NCBI GenBank assembly: GCA_028280065.1
Contig: JANQMN010000071.1
Location: forward strand, 1-64,000
DNA: 64,000 nucleotides
Reading direction: 5' to 3'
From: Hahella sp.
Lineage (GTDB): Bacteria; Pseudomonadota; Gammaproteobacteria; Pseudomonadales; Oleiphilaceae
Part shown: positions 25,536 to 37,200 of the stretch, one piece after another
Numbering within the stretch: position 1 is the stretch's first letter
How the letters are laid out: each line of letters starts with the position of its first letter
Made by a program: the position numbers and the translations under genes
Notes under the pieces: model-generated
The model's input: the letters and a program-made list of their open reading frames with translations, nothing else
What the model was told of the DNA's origin: nothing
The model's database searches: none

Positions 25536-28500
25536 TTGGTTACGGAAATTCCGGGTTATTCGGTTAAGGAAACGCTATTCAGCACTGAGAATACGGTTGT
25601 ACTCCGTGTGGAGAGAAACCGTGATGGTGTCCAGGTGATACTCAAACAGTTGGTAACCGAATACCCTACCCCAGGGCAGCTATCACGCTTTTCATTCGGT
25701 TATGAAGTCTTAAGTCAGTTTGACCATCCCAACATTATCAAACCATTGGAATGGATTAGCGGATCCGGCAGGATTAAGCGCGAGCAAGACGAAGAGTCCT
25801 TAGATTGCCACCCGGCGATTATTTTCGAAGACCTTCAGTGCATTGATCTGTTTAGTTTCGTAAAACGCTTCGATAACGGCTACCTGCCATTGGAATCCTT
25901 TCTCAATATCGCGGTTCAACTCGCCGAAGCGCTGAGTGTGGTCCATTATCACCAAGTCATCCATAAGGACCTTCATCCAGGCAATATTATTGTCAATCCG
26001 GATTCGGGAGTGACTCAAATTATTGACTTCGGGCTGGCATCGCTATTGTCCAGAGAACAACCCTTGCTGGAAGCGCCGGATCAAATAGAGGGCGTGCTGT
26101 CGTTTATTTCGCCGGAACAGTCAGGAAGGATGAACCGGGCTCTGGACTACCGGTCGGATTTTTACACGCTGGGCGCCACATTTTACTACCTCCTTGCGGG
26201 CCATCCGCCTTTCGAAGCTGACGATGCACTCGGTCTCGTCCATGCGCATATCGCTAAAGAGCAAACGCCGATTTCAGAGATTCGCTCCGATATCCCGCCG
26301 GTGCTGTCGAAAATTGTCGACAAGCTTTTAAAGAAAACGGCTGAGGAGCGCTACCAAAGTGCAATAGGCTTGAAGCAGGACCTTATGAAGGTTCGCAACG
26401 CCGTGGCTACCAATAAACCGGTACCGAATTTCCCGCTGGGCATGGAAGACATCTCCGACCGCTTTCAAATTCCCCAGAAGCTCTATGGCAGAGAGGAAGA
26501 AGTGGAAAACTTGATGCGCTGTTTTTTTAAAGCGGCCAGCGGAGTTCCACGCATGCTTTCGGTATCGGGCTACTCCGGAATTGGCAAATCTGCACTGGTA
26601 CACGAAGTACACAAGCCGATCGCGGCATACAACGGCTTATTCTGCGCTGGAAAATTTGACCAGTTTCAAAAGAATATCCCCTATTCGGCTTTACAAACGG
26701 CACTAAAGAACTGGATTCAGCAAACCCTGGCTCTTACTGAAAAGCGGCTGGCGGTCAAACGAGAACAACTATGCGCCCAATTAGGCGCAAATGCGCGGGT
26801 ATTGGTTGATTTCATGCCGGAGTTCGCCCTGGTTTTAGGAGAATTGCCCCCGGTCCCCCGACTTGGAGCGGATGAAACACAAAATCGACTGCACCTGGTA
26901 TTCCAACAGTTTATTAAGATAATCACTTATGAACGTCCGTTGGTGCTGTTTATCGACGACTTGCAATGGGCGGATCGAGGCACCCTGAATCTACTCCCGT
27001 TACTCATGAGCGAGGAAGGTTGCCGGCTATTGGTGATCGTGGCTTACCGGGACAATGAAGTAAGTCCGAATCACCCGGCTATCCACACTTTAAACAAGAT
27101 CCGTTCTGCAGAATTCAACGCCGGTGAGTTGACTGAAATCACCCTTGGACCGCTCTCGCTGCCGCAGATTTCCGACTTACTTAACGACGCGTTGCACCGA
27201 CCAGCCTCCGAGGTCAAACCGCTGGTCAACCTGGTACATGTAAAAACGGCAGGAAATCCCTTTTTTATCAATGAATTCCTAAAGACACTCTACACCGAAC
27301 AACTGCTCAACTTCGACCTTTCCAGACAACGCTGGTACTGGAATATCGAGGATATTAAGGCAAAGGATATCACCGATAATGTTGTCGACTTGATGCTGGA
27401 TAAGATGGAGCAGTTGCCGCAGGAAACCCAGGATCTGATTCAGCTGGCCGCCTGTGTCGGCAGCAGGTTTGACCTGGAAATGCTCGCCCGTCTGGCGGAC
27501 CAATCGCTGATCCGGGTGACAAGGACAATTTGGCCGGCGCTGCGCGACGGTTTGCTACTGCAAGATGGCGGGGATTGGTATCTGGGCATGATTCAGCAGA
27601 CGACCAATCAATCGCCCAATAGCGCCGATTTTGAACATGCTCCTTCGCAATTCACGCCGATGGCGCCGCAATGCCGCTTCTTACATGATCGGATGCTGCA
27701 AGCCGCATACCGGTCCATGTCTTCGAATCGACGCCAGGACACCCATTTGACCGTGGGAAGGATGTTGCTCAAGCATTATGATCAGGACATTTCCAACGAT
27801 GACTGTTTCGCCATTGTCGGGCAACTAAACAAAGCCCGCTCACTCATAAAAGATGAACAGGAAAGACAGTTGCTGGCGAATCTTAACCTCCGGGCCGCGA
27901 AACAGGCCTGGAATGCCAGTGTCTGGCAGGCTGCCTCGGAATATAGCGAAGTCGGCATCGAGATGTTGCCTGAGAATCCATGGAGTTCCTATTTCGACGA
28001 AGCTATTCAGCTCTATCACATCAAAGCGGAATGCGAGTATTTGCGTGGTAATCCGCAGGAATCGGAACAATACTATGAAGTCTTGTTTACCCATCTCGAA
28101 GATGATTTGTTCAGAGCGCAGATATGCTCAACCCGGCTGATTCAATCCATCGGACGCGGAGATTGGCGGCAAGGCGTGGAATTCGGTTACAGGGGATTAT
28201 CCTATATTCACCTTACCTTACCCGCCAAGACCGAGCTGTCTTTAGCGGCGGAAACCGAGCAGCGCTTTTTAACGGAATACCTGAAAACCCATTCAATCAA
28301 CTCGGTTTCGACACTGCCTGAGATGGAAAACCCGGTGTCGCTTACGGCGCTTTGCATTCTCGCCAATCTGGCGATATGCGGTACCATTCTGGGAAGAACG
28401 GACCTGCGGGATTACTGCACGCTGAAAGGTTGCAACATGATCTTTCTGGAAGGCAAATCAGATTATGCCGCCATGCAGCTCACCTGTTACGCCTATTATC

Positions 28501-30908
28501 TTCAGGCTATCGGGCATTTCGACAGAGCTAATGCGGCCGGGCGCCAGGCCAAGCTGCTGTCGGAAACCTATATCCAATGCCGGGAAGTGGCGAATTGCTA
28601 CAACATGCTGGCAAATGCGATCTGGTACCTCAAATCGCCGTTGAAAGAATGCTGCGACCTTTTTCGCAAAGGCATGCACCTCGGTTTGGAAAACGGCGAA
28701 ATCGCCCGCGCCGGCATTAATCGGGGCAACATTCTGGTTACCGAGTTGTCACAGGGCAATACTCTAGAAGCCATCAAACACGACGCCTCGACAACTGAAA
28801 AATTCCTGATTAACAAAGCCGTGTTTCACCCTGTAACAGGATTCATCAAAAGACTTGTTATCGCTCTCACCGAAGATAGCGAGCAGACCTCTGAAGCGCT
28901 CAGCGCTTCGCAATTTAAACCGGAGCTTTATACTCAGATACAGGGCAGTATGCATTATGCCTATCTATCGCACTACCGTGCACAGCTTTGCTTCTGGCAG
29001 GAAAACTATGCAGAGGCACTGAAGGAATGCAGGCGAACGGAAGAATTGGGCAGTTTGATTCCCAGTGTCTGCTGGAAGGCCGAACACTATTTACTGTACG
29101 GCCTGCTACTTTTACGTTTGCCAAATGAAGCAGACGTCAAGGAGAACGAAAGTTACGTTCGAATGCACAAAAACCTGGAGGAACTCGCCCGTTTGTATGC
29201 CCCGAACTTTGAGCATAAGTATTTACTGTTGCAGGCGGAGAAGTCCCGCTGGTCAGGGGATGATATGCGCCTCACCTGCGGTTATTACCGGGATTCAATA
29301 AACTCCGCCCAACAGCATGGGTTCGTACAGTACCAGGCGCTGGCCAGCGAGCTGTTCGCTGAGTTCTGGATGGACAATTACTACGAAACCCTGGCCGAAC
29401 CCTACATAAACGAGGCGTTGTATTTGTACCGCCGCTGGGGCTGCCTGACCAAGGTTGTGCGCCTGCAGAAACGCAACCTATCCTTCCTGGCGAGATTCGA
29501 AAACCGCACCTGGCGCAGCCTTTCACGCTCCGAATCCAGAGACAACGAGGCAAACCAAACCCTGGATATGGCTTCGGTGATGAAGTCGGCTCAAGTCATA
29601 TCCAGTGAGTTACAAATCAAACAACTGTCAGCCAAGGTTTTGGAAGTTATCGCCGAATGCGTTGGGGCGACATCGGCATCCTTAGTAATTCAATTGGGCA
29701 ATAGCGCGCGCGTTCATGCAACTGTGGATAGAGACCAAACGATCAACATTCCGGAACCGCCGGTGCCTCTTGAGGAATGCAAGGAGCTACCGGTTAACGT
29801 GGCCAATTACGTGTTGCATAGCACTGAAATTGTCAATATAGGCGATGCGCTGATTGAACGGGCATTTGCGGACGACCCTTACATTATTTCTCACCAGCCG
29901 CGCTCCATTCTATGTGTACCAATCGAATACCGTGACAAGATAATGGGGGTTCTCTATCTGGAAAACCGTCTTAGCATCAATGCATTTACCGCCGATAGGT
30001 TAGCTGTCATTAATTTGCTGCTGGCCCAGGCGGCAATTTCGTTTGAGAATGCACAGCTCTTCAAGGAAGTGACACAGCTCAACCAGACGCTGGAGCAAAA
30101 AGTGGAGCAACGGACGGAAGATCTGAATCGGGCGGTCAGGGAACTGAAGTCAGCAAATGAAGATTTGAACTCGTTCAGCTACAGCGTGTCCCACGATTTA
30201 AGAGCTCCGCTCCGAAGCATGAAAGGTTTCAGCCAGGCGATTCTGGATGAATATGGCGACTCGCTTGAGGAGGATGTACACAGCATGCTAATGCGGATAA
30301 TCCGCAACGGCAAGAAGATGTCCGATCTGATCGAAGGCCTTTTGGAGCTTTCCAGGGTTCAACGCCGCGAAATCCAACTCAACCGGGTTAATCTATCGGG
30401 ATTGGTTGCCGAACTTTTCGGAGAAATGCGCGAACGCAACCCGGACCAAAAGGTTTCCACCAATTACGTCAGCAATTGCTGGGTAGAAGCCGATGAACGC
30501 ATGCTCTATTCCGCCCTGGAAAACCTGATAAACAATGCCTGGAAATACACCAGCTATAATCCTGAAGGGCGGGTGGAGTTTGGCGTTTACCAGCAAAAAG
30601 GCACTAAAGTACCCTTCGGTGTCGGCGAAGTCCCCGGCGAAATCGCACCTGACCGGAATATCTACTTTATCCGGGATAATGGCGCGGGATTCGATACATC
30701 CCGAGCAGGAAAAATTTTTGGCAGCTTTCAACGCCTGCATTCGGAAAAACAATTCCAAGGCACAGGCGTCGGCCTGGCCACCGTCAAACGGGTGTTTGAA
30801 AAACACGGATGCAATGTCTGGGCGGATTCATCACCAGATAAAGGGGCAACTTTCTACTTCACCTTAAAACCTGTCGGATATAAGACGGCAAACATCCTTC
30901 ATTCGTAG
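25536..30908 (+). CDS. Giant Ser/Thr kinase-AAA ATPase-GAF-histidine kinase
   Basis: The 1790-residue signalling protein has four parts. Residues about 1-290 are a protein kinase domain (VILKQL lysine near 38, catalytic HKDLHPGN near 146, DFGLAS near 163). Residues about 320-560 are an AAA_16-type ATPase (P-loop GYSGIGKSALVHE near 346, Walker B LVLFIDDLQWAD near 468). Residues about 600-1330 are a long helical, TPR-like sensor region. Then come a GAF domain (about 1360-1510) and a histidine kinase with the phospho-accepting histidine in SYSVSHDLRAPL (near 1551) and an ATPase domain (NLINNAWKYTS, DNGAGFD, GTGVGLATV). This matches the trifunctional kinase family of cyanobacteria and some proteobacteria. 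The TTG start is supported by GTGAGG. It precedes the NRPS-PKS gene by about 380 bases; a regulatory link is inferred only. Confidence 0.93.
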   Translation: MVTEIPGYSVKETLFSTENTVVLRVERNRDGVQVILKQLVTEYPTPGQLSRFSFGYEVLSQFDHPNIIKPLEWISGSGRIKREQDEESLDCHPAIIFEDLQCIDLFSFVKRFDNGYLPLESFLNIAVQLAEALSVVHYHQVIHKDLHPGNIIVNPDSGVTQIIDFGLASLLSREQPLLEAPDQIEGVLSFISPEQSGRMNRALDYRSDFYTLGATFYYLLAGHPPFEADDALGLVHAHIAKEQTPISEIRSDIPPVLSKIVDKLLKKTAEERYQSAIGLKQDLMKVRNAVATNKPVPNFPLGMEDISDRFQIPQKLYGREEEVENLMRCFFKAASGVPRMLSVSGYSGIGKSALVHEVHKPIAAYNGLFCAGKFDQFQKNIPYSALQTALKNWIQQTLALTEKRLAVKREQLCAQLGANARVLVDFMPEFALVLGELPPVPRLGADETQNRLHLVFQQFIKIITYERPLVLFIDDLQWADRGTLNLLPLLMSEEGCRLLVIVAYRDNEVSPNHPAIHTLNKIRSAEFNAGELTEITLGPLSLPQISDLLNDALHRPASEVKPLVNLVHVKTAGNPFFINEFLKTLYTEQLLNFDLSRQRWYWNIEDIKAKDITDNVVDLMLDKMEQLPQETQDLIQLAACVGSRFDLEMLARLADQSLIRVTRTIWPALRDGLLLQDGGDWYLGMIQQTTNQSPNSADFEHAPSQFTPMAPQCRFLHDRMLQAAYRSMSSNRRQDTHLTVGRMLLKHYDQDISNDDCFAIVGQLNKARSLIKDEQERQLLANLNLRAAKQAWNASVWQAASEYSEVGIEMLPENPWSSYFDEAIQLYHIKAECEYLRGNPQESEQYYEVLFTHLEDDLFRAQICSTRLIQSIGRGDWRQGVEFGYRGLSYIHLTLPAKTELSLAAETEQRFLTEYLKTHSINSVSTLPEMENPVSLTALCILANLAICGTILGRTDLRDYCTLKGCNMIFLEGKSDYAAMQLTCYAYYLQAIGHFDRANAAGRQAKLLSETYIQCREVANCYNMLANAIWYLKSPLKECCDLFRKGMHLGLENGEIARAGINRGNILVTELSQGNTLEAIKHDASTTEKFLINKAVFHPVTGFIKRLVIALTEDSEQTSEALSASQFKPELYTQIQGSMHYAYLSHYRAQLCFWQENYAEALKECRRTEELGSLIPSVCWKAEHYLLYGLLLLRLPNEADVKENESYVRMHKNLEELARLYAPNFEHKYLLLQAEKSRWSGDDMRLTCGYYRDSINSAQQHGFVQYQALASELFAEFWMDNYYETLAEPYINEALYLYRRWGCLTKVVRLQKRNLSFLARFENRTWRSLSRSESRDNEANQTLDMASVMKSAQVISSELQIKQLSAKVLEVIAECVGATSASLVIQLGNSARVHATVDRDQTINIPEPPVPLEECKELPVNVANYVLHSTEIVNIGDALIERAFADDPYIISHQPRSILCVPIEYRDKIMGVLYLENRLSINAFTADRLAVINLLLAQAAISFENAQLFKEVTQLNQTLEQKVEQRTEDLNRAVRELKSANEDLNSFSYSVSHDLRAPLRSMKGFSQAILDEYGDSLEEDVHSMLMRIIRNGKKMSDLIEGLLELSRVQRREIQLNRVNLSGLVAELFGEMRERNPDQKVSTNYVSNCWVEADERMLYSALENLINNAWKYTSYNPEGRVEFGVYQQKGTKVPFGVGEVPGEIAPDRNIYFIRDNGAGFDTSRAGKIFGSFQRLHSEKQFQGTGVGLATVKRVFEKHGCNVWADSSPDKGATFYFTLKPVGYKTANILHS

Positions 30909-31140
30909 CAACGCGCTTTTTCTTGCAATTTGCGAATCGAGCCACATAAGTTCTCATCCAGAACCGCTATTTTTTGATTGAAATTTATCACGGCACAGGT
31001 ACGTGTCATCAAAATCAACTCTTAAGACTATAACCGTGGAAGAATTGCGACCCGTCACTGAGGGTTTTTCGCGAATTTCGATCTGACTCCACGACCCCCC
31101 ATGGATGGCCGGGGCCTTCACACATTTTCAGGATAGATAC

Positions 31141-31196
31141 TGGTGATTAGCACCAGCTTATAGAAAACGGAATTCCTATAGAGCTTCTGATCACCA
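31141..31196. promoter_or_regulatory. Long imperfect dyad in the leader of the NRPS-PKS gene
   Basis: TGGTGATTAG at 31141 pairs with CTGATCACCA ending at 31196, and inside it AGCTTATAG pairs with CTATAGAGCT, giving arms of about 22 bases with a few mismatches around an A/T-rich centre. It lies about 95-150 bases before the preferred start codon. It could fold as an RNA hairpin in the leader or bind a dimeric regulator as DNA. No T-run follows, so it is not a standard terminator. Confidence 0.6.
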
Positions 31197-31233
31197 TCAA
31201 GCAGGGATGCATGACAAACATTCCTGCACCGTT

Positions 31234-31261
31234 GATTCGAATACCTAACAACATTCGAATC
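31234..31261. promoter_or_regulatory. Second leader dyad (9-bp perfect arms)
   Basis: GATTCGAAT at 31234-31242 and ATTCGAATC at 31253-31261 are exact complements separated by 10 bases. The site ends 30 bases before the preferred NRPS-PKS start codon. If translation began at the earlier ATG (31211) the dyad would be coding, so its symmetry supports the later start. Confidence 0.6.
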
Positions 31262-31291
31262 CCTTTCAACAAATGGAGTGTGAGGAATAAA

Positions 31292-34200
31292 ATGACTAAA
31301 GTTACAGAAGAAATCTCAACAGTACCCCTAAGTCTCGGACAGGAGGCCATGTGGGTTCAGCATAAGCTCGCTGACACCGCTGTTTACAACAACCATTTCG
31401 TCTGGGAATTGCCGCCAGACATCGATCTGCAAACGTTAAGACAAACAATTTGCTGCCTTACCGCCAGACACCTGGCCCTTAGAGCCACATACCACTTTGC
31501 CGGTGGCGCAGTCATGCTGACAGACAATCCGGACTATGCAGGGGAGATTCGAGAACAACGGATTGATGATCTTGAGGATGATCAACTCAAAGCCGTGCTC
31601 GACCGGGAGTTGAACTGCCGGTTCAATTTGTCGGAGCAGCCTGTGGTCTACTGGAAGCTCTTCAGAAGAAAAACCCTTGCCCCCGTCTTTGGCTTGTTTA
31701 TGCAGCATACCAATATCGATCTGTGGTCCTGCATGGTGGTTCTTAATGAACTCAGGGATGTATTTTCCCATATTTCCGCAACAGGAGAGCCGCCAAAGGC
31801 TAGGGTATCCTGCAACTTAAGCCAATACAACGCTTGGCAGAGGAAGTACCCGGATACAGAGGGGAGCGTGGGAGAAAAAAACTACTGGAACAAAGCCCTG
31901 CAGTCTGCTTCCTTTGCCTTAAATCTGCCGACGGATTATCCGCCGCAGGATAAACTCGGCTGCCGTGGGGAATACTATCAGTTCTTTCTGGACCAGCAGG
32001 CGGTGGATAAGCTTCATCAAGTCGCCAAATCACAGGGTGTTTCGCTTTTTGCGATTTGGTTCAGTCTTTATCATTTGCTGTTACACCGCCTCACTCAACA
32101 GGAGGACATTGCGGTCGGCACCGCCGTGGGAGGCCGAACGGAGCAGTTCGGCAAAACCTTCGGCTACCTGTCAAATTCACTCGTCATTCGGCATATACAT
32201 CACACCTCGGGTACTTTTATCGACTACCTGCTTGAGTTCAATCAAGCCATCGACAAGGGTTTGCAACACCAGTTATATCCCTATTCCCAGGTAATAAAGA
32301 ATCTGGGAGACAGCCTGGGCACGCCCAAGAATTTTCAAACCATATTCGTCTGGGAGAACATCAATCGTTTTGAAAACCGCGACGAAGCATTCGTGCATCT
32401 GGACGATAACGGCCGTCAAATCTGGGATTTCAAAAAGGCCGGTACCTGGAAACGTCTTACCCGTAAGCAGCAGTTGGACGATATGCAACTGGTTTTCAGG
32501 CTGAACAAGTTCAAAGAGAGGCTGCTGGGTGCGATCGATTACAACACCGATTTGTTCAAACTTGAAACCATCCGAAGGTTTGCCGAAATCTTTAATAATC
32601 TTTTGGCCCAGGTGGCGGAAGATCCCGGTATTCCGCTGGCGCAACTCTCGCTACTTCCGGACAACGAACGGGAAAAAATTGCTTATCGCTGGAACGATAC
32701 GACGGAATTCTTTTCCTTGGCAGACTCCTTTCCCGATTCTTTTGCCCGCAACGTCCTTCGAACCCCCGAAAAAACGGCCTTGGTTCATGGCAGGTCAACC
32801 TACACCTACGCCGCAGTCAACGAACGCGCCAACTTGGTAGCGCAGAGCTTGTTAGCGCAGCATCTGCAAGCGGAAAACATCGTTGGGGTATTTCTCGACC
32901 GTTCGGCAGACGCCGTTATTGCGATCCTCGGCATCATGAAAGCAGGCGGCGCCTACCTGCCGCTGGACCCGGACTACCCCCCGGAACGCTTGAAATACAT
33001 TATTGAAGATGCCCGGCCCGCATTTATCATTAGCGACCGCAAGCTGCAAAACCGGATTCCTGCGAATTCTGCCGAGACACAGCTATTTTTCATGGAAAGA
33101 GCCGTTGAAGACAGCCGGACTCCGACCCAGGCACTTCCCACAATCAAGCCATCGCAATTGGCATATGTTATTTATACTTCAGGATCCACAGGCAAACCGA
33201 AGGGAACACTGATTGAGCACAGCGGCCTGATTGCGCAAATCCATGCGCAAGCCAAGACATTCGGCATCGACCAGGACGACAATATACTGCAGTTTGCATC
33301 ATTGAACTTCGATGCCTCTATCTACGAAATCGTTGCAGCCTTACACAACGGCGCAACCCTCCATGTAGGCAATAGAAAGGAGCTGTTGGGTGATAATTTA
33401 CTGCGTTTTCTAAAACAGCATGAAATTAGCTGGTGTTTAATTCCACCCGCGCTGTTAAGTGTCTTAACCCCGGAAGACCTGCCTCGGCTGAAGACCCTGA
33501 TCGTGGGAGGCGATGCCTGCTCTCAGGAACTCGCTAAAAAATGGTCTGTCGGTAGAAACTTCTACAATGCCTACGGGCCGACCGAATCCACCATAGTGGC
33601 AACCATTGCCAAGGTAGACGGCTCCACTCCTCCCCCAATCGGCAAGCCCATCGCCAACACCCAAACCTATATCCTGGATCCCAATTTACATCCGCAGCCC
33701 ATCGGCATTCCCGGCGAACTTCATATTGGCGGCGCATGCCTGGCCAGGGGTTACCTGAATCGGCCGGATCTGACCTCGGCTAAGTTTATTTCCAATCCGT
33801 TTAATCAGGATCCCCGCGCGAAACTTTACAAAACCGGAGACCTTTGCCGCTATCGGGAAGACGGCAATATCGAATTTCTCGGTCGCATCGATCACCAGGT
33901 AAAAATACGTGGTTTCAGGGTAGAACTGGGCGAAATTGAGTCTGTCCTGAGAGAGCACCCGAAAGTCCATGATGTGCTCGTCATGGCTCGCAACGATTTG
34001 CCGAGCAGCGACGAAACCAGTCAGCAACTTGCCGCATATGTGGTGAAAAAAGCCGATGCCACGCTGGACATCGAAGCATTGCGCAGCTTTTTGAAAAACC
34101 GCTTGCCGGACTATATGGTACCGGCAGGGTTTGTGGTTTTAGATGCCTTCCCAATGACTCCTAACGAAAAGATCGACCGAAAGGCATTGCCTATTCCGGA

Positions 34201-37200
34201 AGCCGGAACGGACCGCTCCAGGGCGTTCAAGCCCCCACGAAATGCTATCGAGCGCCAAATCGCCGAAGTTTGGCAGCAATGCCTGGGAATAACAGAAGTC
34301 AGTGTCGTCGAAAATTTCTTTGACCTTGGCGGCCACTCATTATTGCTGGCACAGATTCATAACCTTTTGCCCGAGCATCTTCGCGAAGAACTGGAAATGG
34401 TGGACCTGTTTCATTACCCCACGATTCAGTCGCTTGCCAGCCATCTTGAAAGCAATCTTGAAGAGGAAACTGATTTTATTGAGCATGACGATCATGCGGA
34501 ACGATTGAATCTGCGGCGCCGGCAGATGGAAAGCCTCGGCGAGGTGCGAATTGCGATTGTCGGCATGGCGGGACGTTTTCCGGGCGCTGAAACAGTTAAC
34601 GAGTTTTGGGACAACATCTGTCAAAAAACTGAAAGCATCAGCTTCTTTTCCCCCGAACAGTTACGCGCGGCACGAGTGCCCGAAAGCTTGTACGTGCAGC
34701 CAAATTATGTTCCCGCAAAAGGCATCTTGCGTTCCATTTCTGAATTTGACGCTAATTTCTTCAACTTCACTCCTCGCGAAGCGGAAATTACCGATCCACA
34801 ACAGCGGGTATTTCTGGAATGTGCCTGGGAAGCGTTGGAGGATGCCGGCTGTGTGGTTTCAGATTTCGACGGGCGCATTGGCGTCTACGCCGGTATCGGA
34901 TTGAATCGCTACCTGATGAGCAATCTGTCACCGCACACCGATTTGATCGCGGCAGTTGGCGACTATCTCCTGACAATAGGCAACGACAAAGATTTTCTCA
35001 GCTCCAGGGTGGCATACAAGCTTAATCTGGATGGCCCTGCCATGGTTTTACAAACCGCCTGCTCAACCTCGCTTGTCGCCGTGCATACCGCCTGTCAGGC
35101 GTTATTGAATGAGGATTGCGACGCGGCCCTGGCCGGAGGTGTTTCGTTCGGCAGACTGAACAAGACCGGATACTTGTATCAGGAAGGCATGATTATGTCT
35201 AAAGACGGTCACTGCCGGGCCTTCGATGCCGAAGCATCGGGCACGGTGCCGGGTCAGGGATGCGGTGTAGTGGTGCTGAAAAGATTGGATGATGCGTTGC
35301 AGAACAATGACCACATCTACGCCATTATCAGCGGTTCCGGGACCAACAACGACGGTTCCAATAAAACAGGCTATACTGCTCCTTCGATCGAAGGACAGGC
35401 CAAGGCGATCAAAATGGCACAGGCAAGTGCCAACATCTCGGCATCACAAGTCAGTTATGTAGAAGCCCACGGCACCGGAACTTCCATAGGCGATCCCATT
35501 GAAATGGAAGGGCTGCAACAAGCTTTCAAAACGAATGGCAATACCGGCAAGACCGGGAGTTGTGCCATCGGCGCCGTAAAGACCAACATCGGCCATCTGG
35601 ATGCGGCTGCCGGAATCGCCGGACTGATTAAGACCGCCAAGGCGCTAGAGATGAAAAAACTGCCGCCTTCGCTCAACTTCTCGACCCTCAATCCTCAGAT
35701 AAAACTGCGAAAATCGCCCTTTTACATCAATACCGAACTCACCGACTGGGAAACTAACGACTCCCATCGATTTGCCGGTGTTAGTTCATTTGGGATGGGA
35801 GGCACCAATGCTCACGTTATCCTGACGGACGCGCCGAGCCAGATCAGATCTCGAAGCTACCGGCCTTGGAATATTGTTTTGCTGTCCGCCCGCTCAAAAA
35901 CCGCGTTGGAAAAAATGACAGAAAGGCTGGTAAACCATCTAAAAACGCATAAGAAGCAAAGCTTTGCCAATATCTGTTTTACCTTGCATAGTGGCCGCGA
36001 GGTGTTTCCCTATCGGCGTCACCTGGTCTGCAAAAACCGGGCAGAGGCAATAGCCAACCTCTCTCCGGTAAATCCTCGTCACGTCAATACCTCCCACTAT
36101 GTGGACCGGGCGCACAAAATCATATTCATGTTTTCCGGTCAGGGCTCGCAATACAAGAACATGGGACAATTTCTATATCGGGTCGAAAAACCGTTCAGGG
36201 AATCCATAGATCTTTGCCGCAATATGTTAAAGAACAAGTTTATCCAGATTTTTGAGGAGCTTAGCAGCGAAGACATTCATGGTTTCACCGACAAACTACA
36301 TCAAACTTATATCACCCAACCGGCGCTATTCATTTTTGAGTATGCGCTTGCCAAAATGCTTATCTCATGGGGATTAAAACCCGATCTGATGATCGGCCAT
36401 AGTTTGGGGGAATTTGTGGCGGCCTGTTTGGCAGGAGTATTTACCCTTGACCAGGCCCTTGAACTGGTGACCATTCGCGGCTATCTGATTCAGGGTTTGG
36501 CAGCCGGCGATATGTTGTCAGTTAACCTTCCGGAGGAAGATGCGGCGTTGCTGACCCATCACGACGTCTCGCTGGCGGCAGTGAACGGAGCACGCCGTTG
36601 CGTGCTTTCCGGTTCCGGCAAAGCCATTCAATATCTGCACAATCTGCTGGATGAGCGCGGTGTCGACAACCGGATTCTGCATACCTCTCATGCCTTTCAC
36701 TCCCATATGATGGACCCTATTCTGGAAAGGTTCCGCGGCTATGTCGCCAGACGTCAACCACAAGCGCCGCAAATTCCCTTTATATCAAGTGTCAGCGGCA
36801 AATCGATTACTCCCGAACAAGCACAATCTCCCGATTATTGGGTGCAACACCTGCGGCAGACCGTCCGCTTTCACGACGGGCTCAACAGTATTTTTTCCAA
36901 TGCGGAGCAAGATGAAGCATGCTTTTGCCTGGAAATCGGTCCGGGTAAGGTCCTGTCTTCACTGGCAAACCAACACCCTGCAAAACGTGCTCAAGACTGG
37001 ATTTCACCCACAGTTCATCACGCCTATGAGGATATCTCCGACACGGAATTTCTCCTGAAAGTCATCGGCCGCCTGTGGGAGCAAGGTGTCAAGATCGACT
37101 GGGATGCTTTTCACAAAGACCGGCAACATTATCGCGTACCCTTGCCAACCTATCCCTTCGAACGCAAACGCTATTGGGTAAGTTCTCAAGTAGCCGAAAG

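Noticed and set aside
31211-31291. Upstream ATG as the NRPS-PKS start
   Set aside because: The extra 27 residues look unlike a condensation-domain N-terminus, the segment contains a perfect dyad, and the later ATG has a better ribosome site.
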